Of a stretch of 64,000 bases of DNA, positions 18,401 through 28,066 are shown piece after piece. The position numbers and the translations under genes were made by a program. Source of the DNA: Bacteroidales bacterium UBA2287 (lineage in GTDB: Bacteria; Bacteroidota; Bacteroidia; Bacteroidales; Tenuifilaceae). How positions within the stretch are numbered: the first letter of the stretch is position 1; every line of letters begins with the position of its first letter. Below the pieces are notes generated by a model. That model was not told the origin of the DNA. It saw nothing but the letters and a program-made list of their open reading frames with translations, and did no database searches. The stretch is from contig DDWL01000066.1 of the NCBI GenBank assembly GCA_002345675.1, positions 163,191 through 227,190 of the forward strand. Direction: 5' to 3'.

Positions 18401-21400
18401 ACCTCTTCAAAGCTTATTTCATTGTTGTTATTATAGCTGGTGTTTTTATAAAGCTTTGAATAGGGGGTTTCAAATTCTAACCAATCAAAATAACTCTTAT
18501 AACCAGATGCCAGTATATCGATATAACCATCGTTGTCATAGTCGCCCAGAACAACAGTACCATCAAATAATGGGGAAATTATTCCGGTTGATTCCTCAGT
18601 AAAAGATATATCGCCATTATTTCGATATAATTTTACCACAGAGGAACCTTCAATGGATTGTCCAAATAATAATATGTCAATAAAACCATCTTTATTAAAA
18701 TCGGCAAGATTTACATATGAACGGTTTAGCTGTGCCAACTCTATTTGTGTTTGTTCTGTAAAAGTATTGCCTTCATTAAGGTATATTTTAGTAGTATAAT
18801 TTCCCGATATTACTAAATCCAAATCACCATCGTTATTTAAATCGCCCCATTCAATGGCATTGCCAACAGGTAACTCAATCGCTACTTCGCTAAAGCTACT
18901 TCCACTATTGTTTTTAAATAATTTGGTATAATAACCATTGTTGTCGCCAATAATAGTATCCTTTCCCGTAATTATAATATCCAGGTAACCATCATTATTA
19001 TAATCGGCCCATTTAGCATTGTCTAATTCAACAGGTGAGAGATTTGTAATATTCTGTTCTTCGAAATTATTACCATTTACATTTTTATATACTTTAATGA
19101 AATACTCAGTTTCATGAGGGTAAATTGAAGTATTTAACCAACTATATGAGACCAAAGCATCTTTATAACCATCATTATTGTAGTCACCCCATATGGCGTT
19201 TGTAATTTTCGTATAAATATCGACATAATTGAATATTGTTTGTGGTGAAAAAGTATTGTCCCCATTGTTAATATATAATAAAGACTCATTAAAATCATAA
19301 CCCGAATCTGGGTCTTTTTCACCCGCGCCAGCCATATAAAGATCAAGATACCCGTCGTTATTAACATCAACCCATGAGGTAGTGGCATGTGAAAGATTTT
19401 TAGTTATTCCTGTAATAGAACTTGGCTGCTCCATAAATTTAGCCACGCCAAAAAGACCAGGGTTGCCAAAAGCAGATTGGGTACTATAAACAGGGCTGCT
19501 TGATACCTCGCGGTATTCAATTACATGGAACATATAGCCATAATTAGGGTTTAAGCCATAAACCATAGTGCTGTCGGCTCTTCCATTGAATATGCAGTAC
19601 CAGCCCGTAGTAGCTATTTGCTCGCCGTTACCATAGTAGGGGTCGGCAGTGTAGTATTCGTTATTTGCCGGACTAGCAATTCCGGTATTTGCATGTTTGC
19701 AAAATACTACCCTATTCCCGTAGCTTCCATTATCCCAACGTAGCAAGAGTGAATTGGCCGAGCGAATTTCGGCACTTAAGTTGCTTGCCGGTAATTCGAT
19801 ACGTGTAATGATTTGTTCGGTAGCAAAATTACTTGGTGTATAAGAATTGTCAATGGCCTGCACGCTCCAATAGTAAGTACCTAAGGGTAAAGGCATACTA
19901 AAAACCGTATCAATCCCTACATTTCCCTTGCTAGGAAGTAAAAGTGTACCATTTGCTAAAGCCTGAGCTGAAATTATATTACTGCCACCAGATGATGAGC
20001 CAATACGAATATTGTAACTAATAACATTTTTTGGTGTAGTGTTGTCGGTTGATCTATTCCATGTAAAATATACTTTATCGGCTTTTTGAGTAGCCTTTAA
20101 ACCGGTAGGTGTTGTTGGTGGGGTGTTTTGACTACGATCATTATTAATGTATAAATGGGTTACCAATACATCATCGGCTTTACTGGTAACTAACATATCA
20201 AGGTCGTAGTCGTTATCAAAGTCGCCAAACGACATGTTGCCCCCAATGTAGGCTGTTGTGTCGGTTAAAATACGTGAAAAGCTTCCGTCTTTATTGTTGC
20301 GATAAATTTGGGTGTTGGATTCCGGTTGAACAATAATATTCTCCCAATTATCATCCCATACTTCCATTATATCAACAAACTGAAAAATATCTAAATATCC
20401 ATCGTTATCATAATCTACCCATTCAAAAGCATTGTATCTGTCTGATTTTTTTAACTCTATAGCAGTTTGTTTGGTAAAGGTGTTGTTTCCATCATTTCGG
20501 TAAACCGCGGAAAAATTAACAACACTCGACTCAATGATGCCACCAAGTAGTAAATCCAAATCACCATCGTTGTCGTAATCGCCCCATGTAGCATAACTGT
20601 TTATTAGTGTGGGGAGTATAATAGTTGTTTGTTCGGTGAAGGTATTGTTGCCATTGTTTTTGTAAATCTTTGTTTTGTTGCCTTGAGTGGGGTAAAATTG
20701 CCCCCCGGTTAATATAAAATCTAGAAATCCATCGTTGTCGTAATCACCCCATTTAACCACTCCATTTGCAATGCCTTCAATGGTTGGGTGTGTTAACTCG
20801 CTAAAGGTATTATTGCCATTATTGGTATATATTTTTAGTACTAAATTGCCTGTATTGTCAAGCCCTGTTATAATAAGGTCATTAAAACCATCGTTGTTGT
20901 AATCGCCCCAATCTAATGCACCCTTTTCAACTCCTATTATTGGAATACTTTGTGCCGAAAAAGACGAGCCATTATTTCTATAAATCTTGGTTTCTAGAGT
21001 GCTTCCATTTGAACCGCTTACAACAAAATCTAAATCATTATCGTTGTCGTAATCGGCCCATGCTATTGTGCCCTGAAGGTTTCCAAAAGATGTCTGAAAT
21101 GTGAATGTCTTATCTCCATTGTTTTTGAAAAGTTTGGTTTGCATTGTTCCCCAATCATCAACAATGCCAGTATTTAAAAAATCGAGAAAGCCATTATTGT
21201 CGTAATCGCCCCAAAGCGCCATGCTTTCTTTCATATTAGCGGTTGGGGGGAAATTTTTATCCTTATAAAACAGATAATGCGGCGTGCTTATACTATCTAA
21301 TACAATTGGTAAATGGTTATTGTACAAAATATTTGAACCACTATTGTTGTAAGGGTAAATATGAAAATACCATTTGTCGAAAACTTCACTATTCCGCCAA

Positions 21401-24400
21401 GCGGAAAGGGTTTGTAATCCCTGTGGAATACTAATAAATCCCGTACCATCGGAAAGGTCTAAGTCAAGTTGGGGCATTGTGCCATTAACAGGGGCAGTAA
21501 TTGAGCTGCTTTGGGATGCAATAATACAATATCCATCTGGCGCATCGGCAACAAAACGCACCCAGTTAGAGGTTGAGCCAAATAAATCCGAATTTACTAA
21601 TGTTCCGTTTTTATTGTTACTGCTATTATCGGTAATTGTTGTAATTCCGCTATTGTTGTTATAGGCATTGCCTTGATTGAATTTATAGTAAACTAACAAT
21701 CCTGTTTCCGATACTGACAATTCATTGTACATATTGGCAGCAATCTCAGTCTGGGTGCGCACTTTGTCCCAAATGCGGTATTCGTCCATTTTGCCATTAA
21801 AGTAACGTGAATCGCCAGCCCATCCACCAATTCTTGAGGCTGTTAAATTAACTGCTTTTAAAACCCCTAAATTAAACGATTGAATAACCTCGCCATTAAC
21901 GTAAAAAATGGCCTTGCCCGAAACTGTGCTATATGTTAACGCGGTATGATACCATTGATTAGGTTGAAAAACAAATGAAGGTAAACATTCACTTCCTCCA
22001 TTAATAGTTAATTTTAAATGCCCGTTATCAAATTGATAGTGTATGCTGCCATCAACCCATGAATCGGTATTGAAAACCCCATTTAAACCCGTGGAAAATG
22101 CATTGGAATTTATCCATGTTTCAATGGTAAATTCGTTTAAATTAGTGCCTAGTGCCGGAACAGCAATATAATCGTTTGTACCATCGAGTGCTATAGCATT
22201 ACCTAATGAAACGGGACTGGCATCGGTCCAATTTAATTCAATGTTGCGGTTATTTTCGCTTACACTAAAATTAGTTACTTGGGTAATGGGGGCTGGTTTT
22301 AAATAGCTTAACGAAGCGGAAGGTATTGTTCCGTCAGTTTTGTAATCAATGTAATTTCCGAAATTGGTAAAGGGCCAAATTTTGAAGAAATAGGTATTAG
22401 AACCTTCAATGCCCGTAAATCCAGAATAATTTTTAGTCCCATAATCAACATAAATAGTTGCACACCCATCACTTAAATCGTTATCTTGAGTTACTGGGTT
22501 GGAATCATAAGGAATATCACTAAAGGAGAATCGACAAGCTTGTATTAAATACCCTGTGGGTTCCTGTAAGGAACTTACCCAGTTTGATGAAGCGGCGGTT
22601 AAGGTGAAATTAGTTAAAGTTCCATTTTTAGCATTGGCGGTACCATCAGGCAATGTGGTTATGCCTGTATTATTACCACCGGCAATGCCCCTGTTAAAAT
22701 CATAACAAGCATAAAGTCCGGTCTCGTTGCCCGCTGGAGGAATACTCATATAGGTATTAATCTCAGTTGCAGTAAGCTCCTTGCTCCAAATGCTTACTTC
22801 GTCCATCGATCCATTAAAATAGGCATCAGCTGCCCAATTACTTCGTCCTAAATAACATTTGTTTCGAGCAATATTGGCTGGTATTTGCATGTTGCTCATA
22901 GAGCCGGATAAAACTCCATTAATATATAATTTGCCAACTCCGGTGTTCGAAATTGTGGCCGAAATATGTACCCATTTATCTACAGGAACCGTGCTTGTTG
23001 AGTTAAACTGGTAAGGAACTGTTCCTATATAATTTGCAAATGTTAAGGTGTTTGTTGTACCGTTACTCGCTATTAAGATGTTATTTACCCCTTGTCCTGT
23101 TCCAAAATCGAACAAACGCGACCATGAGTTAAAACTACTCCATTTAATCCATCCCATGTACGAAAAGCCAGATGTGAAATTTCCAGAAGGAGCCATTGAT
23201 CCTAAATCTACATAATCATTTAATCCATCAAAGTTTAAGGCGTTGTTAATTTGGTTGCCAGGAGCCCTATAGGCATCTTCCCAGTTAAGAGATATTGTAC
23301 CTATATTACCAACTGTAAAATTGGTGGCATGCTTTATAGGTTCGGGTAATACAGTAATCGAAGAACTTGCATTAGGTACTGTACCATCGGTTTTGTAAAG
23401 AATATTTGTACCACTATTGGTGTATGGATAAAGTGCAAATTGATAGGTAGTACCCGATACCATTCCCACCCATTCACTAAATGTTTGTTGACTTTTAGCA
23501 ATTTTAATAGCACCCAATCCATCCGATAAGTTTTTATCTTCAATAATGTCGATCCCATCAACTGGGGCAGTTATTGTGCTGCTGGATGCGATTATAAGAT
23601 ATCCATCGGGTGCAGGATTTGTTGCTGCATCAGACCAATTTAGAATTATATTACATAATGCTGAAGTGGCCGTGAAATTTGTTGCATGTTGGGTAGGTTT
23701 TGGTAGTAATTGTACTTGAGGAATGGGTAGGGTTTGGTTATATATTATTTCGGTACCACTATTTGAGTAAGGTATTATTTTAAAGTAGTAGGGCAAAAAA
23801 GTGTTAATGTTTGTCCATGAACTATACGAAGTTGTACCTATCGGAACTTTCACCGCACCAATGCCATCGCTCAAGTCAGAGTCGGTAACAAACTCGGTTC
23901 CGTTAATTATTGTTGGGAAAGTATTTGTTGTTGATGCTATTAATAGATAACCATCAGCGCCAGTGTTATTTTCATTCCATGTTAACAAATAGTTTCCGCC
24001 ATTTATATCGATACTGAAATTACTAACATGATTTACCGGTTGAGGTTTTAAGATATATTTTTCTATCTGCGGAATAGGGGCAGTGGTTTTATAATCGATA
24101 ACAGCTCCACGATTTGAATACGGATAAATGCGTACATAATATGTAGTAGACCCAATGATATTTGCCCAGTTTTCATAAAATTGAACGCTATGTGAAACTT
24201 TAACCATGCCAAAACCATCGGATAAGTCAATGTCATCAACGGTGTTTACACCATCAACGGGTTCAATAAATGAGTTGGTATTCGAAACTACTATCAAATA
24301 ACCATCTGGTATTGTTGTACCTATGGCATCTGCCCAACTTAATGCAATACTATCGGGCTTGTTTGCAACGGTAAAATTAGTGACATGATTGGTAGGTTCG

Positions 24401-25107
24401 GGCTTTATTACTAAATTGAACTGATAGGTTTGACCTGTTGCGGGTTTGCTTGTAACATTTATTGTTGGCATTGGGGTTTCTTCACTTACAATATATAATG
24501 TTGGATTTATTCCTCCATCGCTTAACATATAGCCAACATCATCGCCAGGATATATATAAATTCTGGCTGAAAACGAATTGCCATCGCTGTTTTGCAAATT
24601 AATGGCACCCGCCTCTTGTCGGTAAACCATTTCAATGCGGTTAGTTGTTTCATGCAATTTTACCTGAAATGAAAGGCCTGCTGCAGTAGCATAGTAGCCC
24701 CAGCGCCAGTATAGCCATTCGAATGTGAATACACGGTTTGGGGCTGTTCCGGTTGTTTTATAATTAGCAAAGCCTCCAACGCCACTTAATTCATGTTGTA
24801 AAGGTGCAATACGTGGTGCATTTTCACATAAACCTTCCCACCCTAAAAACTTAAGACCATATGATGTTGATGCTTCAACTTGGGTAAAAGTATTTCCACC
24901 GAAATTAAAATTGAAGCCAATGTTTATAGGACTGCTTACTGCTCCTTCATTATGATGAACCTGAATTGCAGGTACATTAGTGCCACTTACAATGGGAGTA
25001 AAAGTCCCATTAATAGGTGTTAATGTATAGGTTTGGGCAAAAGCTGAAAATTGGACTAAAATTAAAAGGATAGCAGCTGTTAGGCGGGCAATAGAATTGG
25101 AAATCAT
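15415..25107 (-). CDS. Giant multidomain T9SS surface protein (FN3, LamG, VCBS propellers, PKD, Ig-like)
   Basis: 3230 aa from the ATG at 25107, where a signal peptide begins (MISNSIARLTAAILLILVQF...AFA-Q); the frame is open 30 codons further. Approximate order: N-terminal beta domain (30-230); five FN3-like modules each starting H/QVTNF or HATNF (236-1272), the fourth and fifth interrupted by LamG domains (~622-832, NALNFDGLNDYVDLG; ~969-1169, NAIALDGTNDYIAVP); seven VCBS/FG-GAP motifs of the type GDYDNDGYLD (~1302-1652); two FN3; seven more VCBS motifs (~1905-2275); FN3; two PKD domains (WNFGDNS, WNFGDNQT; ~2409-2569); five or six Ig-like/PKD-like modules (WYRNNEAIENATSNSY); T9SS type A sorting domain (~3150-3230, AAYPNPTINS). 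Probably a calcium-binding adhesin or glycan-binding surface fibre. First gene of the operon with the 640- and 208-aa genes. Confidence 0.92.
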   Translation of the reverse strand: MISNSIARLTAAILLILVQFSAFAQTYTLTPINGTFTPIVSGTNVPAIQVHHNEGAVSSPINIGFNFNFGGNTFTQVEASTSYGLKFLGWEGLCENAPRIAPLQHELSGVGGFANYKTTGTAPNRVFTFEWLYWRWGYYATAAGLSFQVKLHETTNRIEMVYRQEAGAINLQNSDGNSFSARIYIYPGDDVGYMLSDGGINPTLYIVSEETPMPTINVTSKPATGQTYQFNLVIKPEPTNHVTNFTVANKPDSIALSWADAIGTTIPDGYLIVVSNTNSFIEPVDGVNTVDDIDLSDGFGMVKVSHSVQFYENWANIIGSTTYYVRIYPYSNRGAVIDYKTTAPIPQIEKYILKPQPVNHVSNFSIDINGGNYLLTWNENNTGADGYLLIASTTNTFPTIINGTEFVTDSDLSDGIGAVKVPIGTTSYSSWTNINTFLPYYFKIIPYSNSGTEIIYNQTLPIPQVQLLPKPTQHATNFTATSALCNIILNWSDAATNPAPDGYLIIASSSTITAPVDGIDIIEDKNLSDGLGAIKIAKSQQTFSEWVGMVSGTTYQFALYPYTNSGTNILYKTDGTVPNASSSITVLPEPIKHATNFTVGNIGTISLNWEDAYRAPGNQINNALNFDGLNDYVDLGSMAPSGNFTSGFSYMGWIKWSSFNSWSRLFDFGTGQGVNNILIASNGTTNTLTFANYIGTVPYQFNSTSTVPVDKWVHISATISNTGVGKLYINGVLSGSMSNMQIPANIARNKCYLGRSNWAADAYFNGSMDEVSIWSKELTATEINTYMSIPPAGNETGLYACYDFNRGIAGGNNTGITTLPDGTANAKNGTLTNFTLTAASSNWVSSLQEPTGYLIQACRFSFSDIPYDSNPVTQDNDLSDGCATIYVDYGTKNYSGFTGIEGSNTYFFKIWPFTNFGNYIDYKTDGTIPSASLSYLKPAPITQVTNFSVSENNRNIELNWTDASPVSLGNAIALDGTNDYIAVPALGTNLNEFTIETWINSNAFSTGLNGVFNTDSWVDGSIHYQFDNGHLKLTINGGSECLPSFVFQPNQWYHTALTYSTVSGKAIFYVNGEVIQSFNLGVLKAVNLTASRIGGWAGDSRYFNGKMDEYRIWDKVRTQTEIAANMYNELSVSETGLLVYYKFNQGNAYNNNSGITTITDNSSNNKNGTLVNSDLFGSTSNWVRFVADAPDGYCIIASQSSSITAPVNGTMPQLDLDLSDGTGFISIPQGLQTLSAWRNSEVFDKWYFHIYPYNNSGSNILYNNHLPIVLDSISTPHYLFYKDKNFPPTANMKESMALWGDYDNNGFLDFLNTGIVDDWGTMQTKLFKNNGDKTFTFQTSFGNLQGTIAWADYDNDNDLDFVVSGSNGSTLETKIYRNNGSSFSAQSIPIIGVEKGALDWGDYNNDGFNDLIITGLDNTGNLVLKIYTNNGNNTFSELTHPTIEGIANGVVKWGDYDNDGFLDFILTGGQFYPTQGNKTKIYKNNGNNTFTEQTTIILPTLINSYATWGDYDNDGDLDLLLGGIIESSVVNFSAVYRNDGNNTFTKQTAIELKKSDRYNAFEWVDYDNDGYLDIFQFVDIMEVWDDNWENIIVQPESNTQIYRNNKDGSFSRILTDTTAYIGGNMSFGDFDNDYDLDMLVTSKADDVLVTHLYINNDRSQNTPPTTPTGLKATQKADKVYFTWNRSTDNTTPKNVISYNIRIGSSSGGSNIISAQALANGTLLLPSKGNVGIDTVFSMPLPLGTYYWSVQAIDNSYTPSNFATEQIITRIELPASNLSAEIRSANSLLLRWDNGSYGNRVVFCKHANTGIASPANNEYYTADPYYGNGEQIATTGWYCIFNGRADSTMVYGLNPNYGYMFHVIEYREVSSSPVYSTQSAFGNPGLFGVAKFMEQPSSITGITKNLSHATTSWVDVNNDGYLDLYMAGAGEKDPDSGYDFNESLLYINNGDNTFSPQTIFNYVDIYTKITNAIWGDYNNDGYKDALVSYSWLNTSIYPHETEYFIKVYKNVNGNNFEEQNITNLSPVELDNAKWADYNNDGYLDIIITGKDTIIGDNNGYYTKLFKNNSGSSFSEVAIELPVGNAIEWGDLNNDGDLDLVISGNYTTKIYLNEGNTFTEQTQIELAQLNRSYVNLADFNKDGFIDILLFGQSIEGSSVVKLYRNNGDISFTEESTGIISPLFDGTVVLGDYDNDGYIDILASGYKSYFDWLEFETPYSKLYKNTSYNNNNEISFEEVNQTGLIGSGISASAFGDYNNDGDLDYVITGKNGQVVYTKLYTNNTIMRAGSFEPNNTAIAPTNLKKEPLRGGVLISWDGVSTDETPITTMSYNIRVGTSKDSLNLYAPHFVNSVGFKKRTVPQMGNTGLNDFYKIFNLPDLDDGKYYYWQVQAVDGGYKGGQWSRIDSLQIKPVQAFFTADTVCLGNATQFTDNSVAYDGIVAWQWNFGDNSSFNTDQNPQHVYQNSGEFLVRLVATNNSGKTDTIFNTVKVKPIPNVTFNVSDVCSGLAATIIVTPPTNGLVVETWLWNFGDNQTSNYGSPDSHIYPSIGNYTITLNATANNGCTAVKSQNVVITTTPNTNLTLEYGSNSFCLGDSVIYSVPYNENYSYAWQRDGEVVHRTNTIKIKSVSANYKVIVTNNLSSMCWAESEVKTVTVNESPGIPAISYDEQSTTFCAGESITLSTNVVADSYTWLRGTTDYATGSNSLVATESGNYSLRVGKTYANNVNCYATSTDVVSVTRNPLPILSSFSHGETNVCRGTSVNFTASSISNPYFQWYRNNEAIENATSNSYSATQSGSYKIQLINTSNSCNIFSQPIDVVVNDTPDTPTIDPPTSTNFCEGNSILLKTSQSNVLTYQWLLGNNIIGTNSNQLVATESGNYRVKVENSALCSATSPAVALTRNPLPSISSFNYGETNVCSGTSVNFSVNSNSNPYFQWYRNNEAIENATSNSYSATQSGSYKIQLTNTNNICNIFSQTVQVTINELPSKPTISEATNNTHFCFGTKVELLVTNEVPELNYQWKRSGISINGATSPIYAGKLIAGDYNVEARAGGCANESDILTLTTKPAPAKPTLNARGPNVWILGCSNIAATDYRWFYNNQLIVGAKAHQYVANRNYGDYYVEINEGSECYSASNIVNIAAPSLNFAASYITNSEVAAYPNPTINSTYISFDKLQLEKIEVEILDALGKVFAKFEIENTNGFTVELADKPSGVYYCRIKYLDSVVVKKIVKL

Positions 25108-25265
25108 AGTGTTACAGTTTAGAGTGTAAGAGTTATGTCTAACACACAAAAGTATTTGTATGAAAGCAGCAACCATTATCAATCCATACAATCTCATGTA
25201 CGAATCGACAAAAACAAAGATTAAAAGTGATAGGGGAGGGACTTAAAGTGTAGCCTGATTCTTAT

Positions 25266-25318
25266 GCCAAACCAAAGGCGTTTCGCCAGTTATTTGCTTA
25301 AATTAGGGCTAAAGTTCT
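25266..25318 (-). pseudogene. Remnant of the 3' end of an AraC-type regulator gene
   Basis: Bases 25266-25304 are identical to 26926-26964, the part of the AraC-type gene that encodes KQITGETPLVW. The match continues with an indel for another ~14 bp (GGCTAAAGTTC). No intact frame surrounds it. It is either a decayed paralogue or a duplicated segment; the two copies flank the AAA_14 gene in direct orientation. Nothing else is recognisable in the 286-bp gap 25108-25393. Confidence 0.65.
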
Positions 25319-25393
25319 TGTATAGCATAATTGCTATTTCACGTTTTACTTTAAGGTTTGCGATATGTGCTTTAATAATATTATCGTTTTGAG

Positions 25394-26644
25394 TTAAATT
25401 CTAATTAAATCTAACGCATTAGGTTGCTCAACAGCACTTACGTAATAAAGGGGGTAGTTTGGCAGGTTTTCGGTAAAAAGGGCGTACTTCTTAGGTTTTA
25501 AAATTGCTGTATTATATTTTATTTCATAAGCCTTCCCTTTTTGGTACTCATCGCTAACAACAAAATCTACCTCGTGATTGTCAATTGTACGCCAAAAGTT
25601 GAGTCGGTCGGGTTCGTATTGCTCAGCAAGTCTTTGGAATAAGTAATTTTCGGCAATTACACCTTTGTCGTCGCGATTGTGGATGGGTTCAAAGCGGTTT
25701 AGCAAACTATTACGTAAGCCCAAATCGTAAAAGTATACTTTTGGCATTTTGGTAATTTCTTTCCTAATGTTGCCAGTAAATGGGCGCAGCAGTTCAATGT
25801 GGAAGCACTTTTGTAGTACATACAAGTAATTGTCCACCGTTTTATTGTCAATTTTTAATAATTTCGATAGTTCATTACGGTTTGCCAGAGAACCGCATTG
25901 TGCTGCTAGAAGCCTCATTAAGTTCATGAAAGCAGCTTCGTTATTTATATTCGATTCGTGAATGTCGCGCTTAATGTATGCATTCTTAATGTCGGCTAGC
26001 ATTGCTATTTTATCCTTCGTTTCTTGTTGCAAAACAACGGCGGGGTAACCTCCATAGGTTAGGTATTCGTTAAACATTATTCGCAGTTCGGCATTTTTAG
26101 GCGAAATGGTTTCGGGCGTTCTTCTTAGCCTAAGTAGTTCGTCAGCTAAGTAATTGGCGTTGTTAAAATGAAGAAATTCTTCAAAATTTAATGTCTTAAG
26201 CCAAAATAATTGCTTACGACCTGCTAGTGAGTCGGTAAAATTTCGGTCTAAATAAAAGGCACTACTCCCTGTTACCACCAATTTAAGAGAATCAGCGTAG
26301 GTGTCGTAAAGTAGTTTTAAAAAATTGGATGGGTTTTTTAAGTATTGTATTTCATCAATTAAAACATACAATTTTTCATCGACACTTAATGTTTCGCCAT
26401 ACGAAACCTGTTTAGGGATATCGGTATAATTAAACAAATTTTCGGGCTGTTGGTCTAGTGTATCACATAGTTGGCTGTCTTCAAGTGTTAATGTAACCAC
26501 TTTTCTATTCTTTGAAACTAAGTGGTTATGTAATAGTTTTAAAATGCTGGTTTTGCCCGTTTGGCGAGCACCTGTTAAAATAGTGAACGCTTTTTTTTCG
26601 AGATGTGCTTCCAGTGTTTCGTATAAGATTCTAGTTTTAAGCAT
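25394..26644 (-). CDS. ATP-binding protein, AAA_14 / DUF4143 type
   Basis: 416 aa. Walker A GARQTGKTS (residues ~21-29), Walker B YVLIDEIQYL, sensor-like VVTGSSAFYL, then the C-terminal DUF4143 part (LNFEEFLHF, VYFYDLGLRNSLL, ENYLFQRL, NFWRTIDNHEVDFVV, which resembles a restriction-endonuclease-like core). Proteins of this family are common, mobile orphan ATPases of unproven role. It stands alone on the minus strand, flanked on both sides by copies of an AraC-gene sequence, which suggests acquisition or rearrangement. Confidence 0.92.
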   Translation of the reverse strand: MLKTRILYETLEAHLEKKAFTILTGARQTGKTSILKLLHNHLVSKNRKVVTLTLEDSQLCDTLDQQPENLFNYTDIPKQVSYGETLSVDEKLYVLIDEIQYLKNPSNFLKLLYDTYADSLKLVVTGSSAFYLDRNFTDSLAGRKQLFWLKTLNFEEFLHFNNANYLADELLRLRRTPETISPKNAELRIMFNEYLTYGGYPAVVLQQETKDKIAMLADIKNAYIKRDIHESNINNEAAFMNLMRLLAAQCGSLANRNELSKLLKIDNKTVDNYLYVLQKCFHIELLRPFTGNIRKEITKMPKVYFYDLGLRNSLLNRFEPIHNRDDKGVIAENYLFQRLAEQYEPDRLNFWRTIDNHEVDFVVSDEYQKGKAYEIKYNTAILKPKKYALFTENLPNYPLYYVSAVEQPNALDLIRI

Positions 26645-26896
26645 TGAATTTCGATTTATAATTCAAATATATAACAAAATTGGAAATATAATACTAATAA
26701 AGCAGACAATATAGGAAAGCAAATCCAAAAATAGCTGATAAAAATGGATTATCTTTAATATTTACATATATAATTGTTTGTTAAGGGTTTTATTAGGTAA
26801 ATTAAAAATAAACCAATTTGAAGGGCTATAAGTTCCGGACTATATGGGCGGTAAGTAAAAAATGCTAATTAAATATGAAGGAAAAATTCAATAAAA

Positions 26897-28066
26897 TCAG
26901 ACTTCAACTGAATTATATGTCTTTCGCCAAACCAAAGGCGTTTCGCCAGTTATTTGCTTAAATTGACGGCTAAAGTTCGATTGTTCGGTAAAGCCTACCA
27001 TTTCGGAAATGGTAACTAGGCTGTATTCGGGATTGTTTTTTAGAAGATGCTTAGCCTCCTTTATGCGGAGCATATTTATCCAGGTGTTAAAATTGACTCC
27101 CTCTTCGCGGTTAATTAGGTTCGAAAGGGTAGTGCGACCAATTTGTAGTTTTTGAGCTAATTCTTCAATGTTAATCCCTGTCTGGCAGTAAAATCTGTTT
27201 GCCTCAATTTGCTGCTTGTAAAGTTGCCAATCGGTTTTAGTACGAATTACCTGAGGTGTTGAATTGTCTTGGGAATTAGTAGAAATAGCGGGCTCAATAA
27301 TATTAAATGCCTTGTTATATTTTATATACTCTTGAGCAAAACCAAAATAAAATAACGAATAAAAGAGAATAACAATCCAATCGTACTGCATTGGTAAAAA
27401 GTTCGAAATCATTGCAGTGATTCCAACAGCCAATGCCGAGAAAAAGGCAATTTGTACCCATTTCAACTTAAGCTGAAATACTTCGGAAAAGTAATCGAGA
27501 ATTTCTTTGTTGTACTGGCGAACCTCTCTTAAAAAAAGGTAGGTGTAGTAAATTAGCTGGAAAAAGTAATACCCTAAAAAAAGCAGCCTAACCCAAATGG
27601 TTGGATTGCTTATATGCACCCAAACTAAACTAATTGAGGTAAGTTTTGGGTCGCCATAAAGTGAAACTGAAACAGAATAGAGTAAACTGAAAAATATATA
27701 AGGAAGAAGGTGTGCTAGTACATTATTGAGTTTAACAAAGGTTGGATTTATAAGTGTAATTAATGTAAAGGTAAAAAGAAGAGCCTGTGTTGAAGATATA
27801 AAAACACTAATAAACGTAAAGTATTCGCGCGAGTTGTCGGCAAGGTTAAAGGCAAGTACTGCAATGGTTAGTAACCCCAATGTGAAGTATGTAATTGCAA
27901 GTACTTTTAAGGAGATTCGGTAGCTGCTTAAACCTTCTTTTTTAGGTATGGGAAACGAAAGGAACGAAGTTCCCATTACAATACATACAACAGTAAAAAG
28001 GGCGTTGGTTAAAAAATGAAGATTTGAAGCCATAAAAAAGAAAATCGATAACAAATACAAATTCAA
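26897..28066 (-). CDS. Membrane-anchored AraC-type transcriptional regulator
   Basis: 389 aa. Residues ~1-245 contain about seven hydrophobic helices (YLLSIFFFMASNLHFLTN ... WIVILFYSLFYFGFAQEYI), followed by a cytoplasmic linker and an AraC helix-turn-helix pair at ~285-385 (NIEELAQKLQIGRTTLSNLI; TISEMVGFTEQSNFSRQFKQ; TGETPLVWRK). The architecture suggests a membrane sensor that binds DNA directly. The target is unknown; the 294-bp region to the divergent caspase-like gene could be shared regulatory DNA. Its 3' end is partly duplicated at 25266. Confidence 0.88.
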   Translation of the reverse strand: MNLYLLSIFFFMASNLHFLTNALFTVVCIVMGTSFLSFPIPKKEGLSSYRISLKVLAITYFTLGLLTIAVLAFNLADNSREYFTFISVFISSTQALLFTFTLITLINPTFVKLNNVLAHLLPYIFFSLLYSVSVSLYGDPKLTSISLVWVHISNPTIWVRLLFLGYYFFQLIYYTYLFLREVRQYNKEILDYFSEVFQLKLKWVQIAFFSALAVGITAMISNFLPMQYDWIVILFYSLFYFGFAQEYIKYNKAFNIIEPAISTNSQDNSTPQVIRTKTDWQLYKQQIEANRFYCQTGINIEELAQKLQIGRTTLSNLINREEGVNFNTWINMLRIKEAKHLLKNNPEYSLVTISEMVGFTEQSNFSRQFKQITGETPLVWRKTYNSVEV

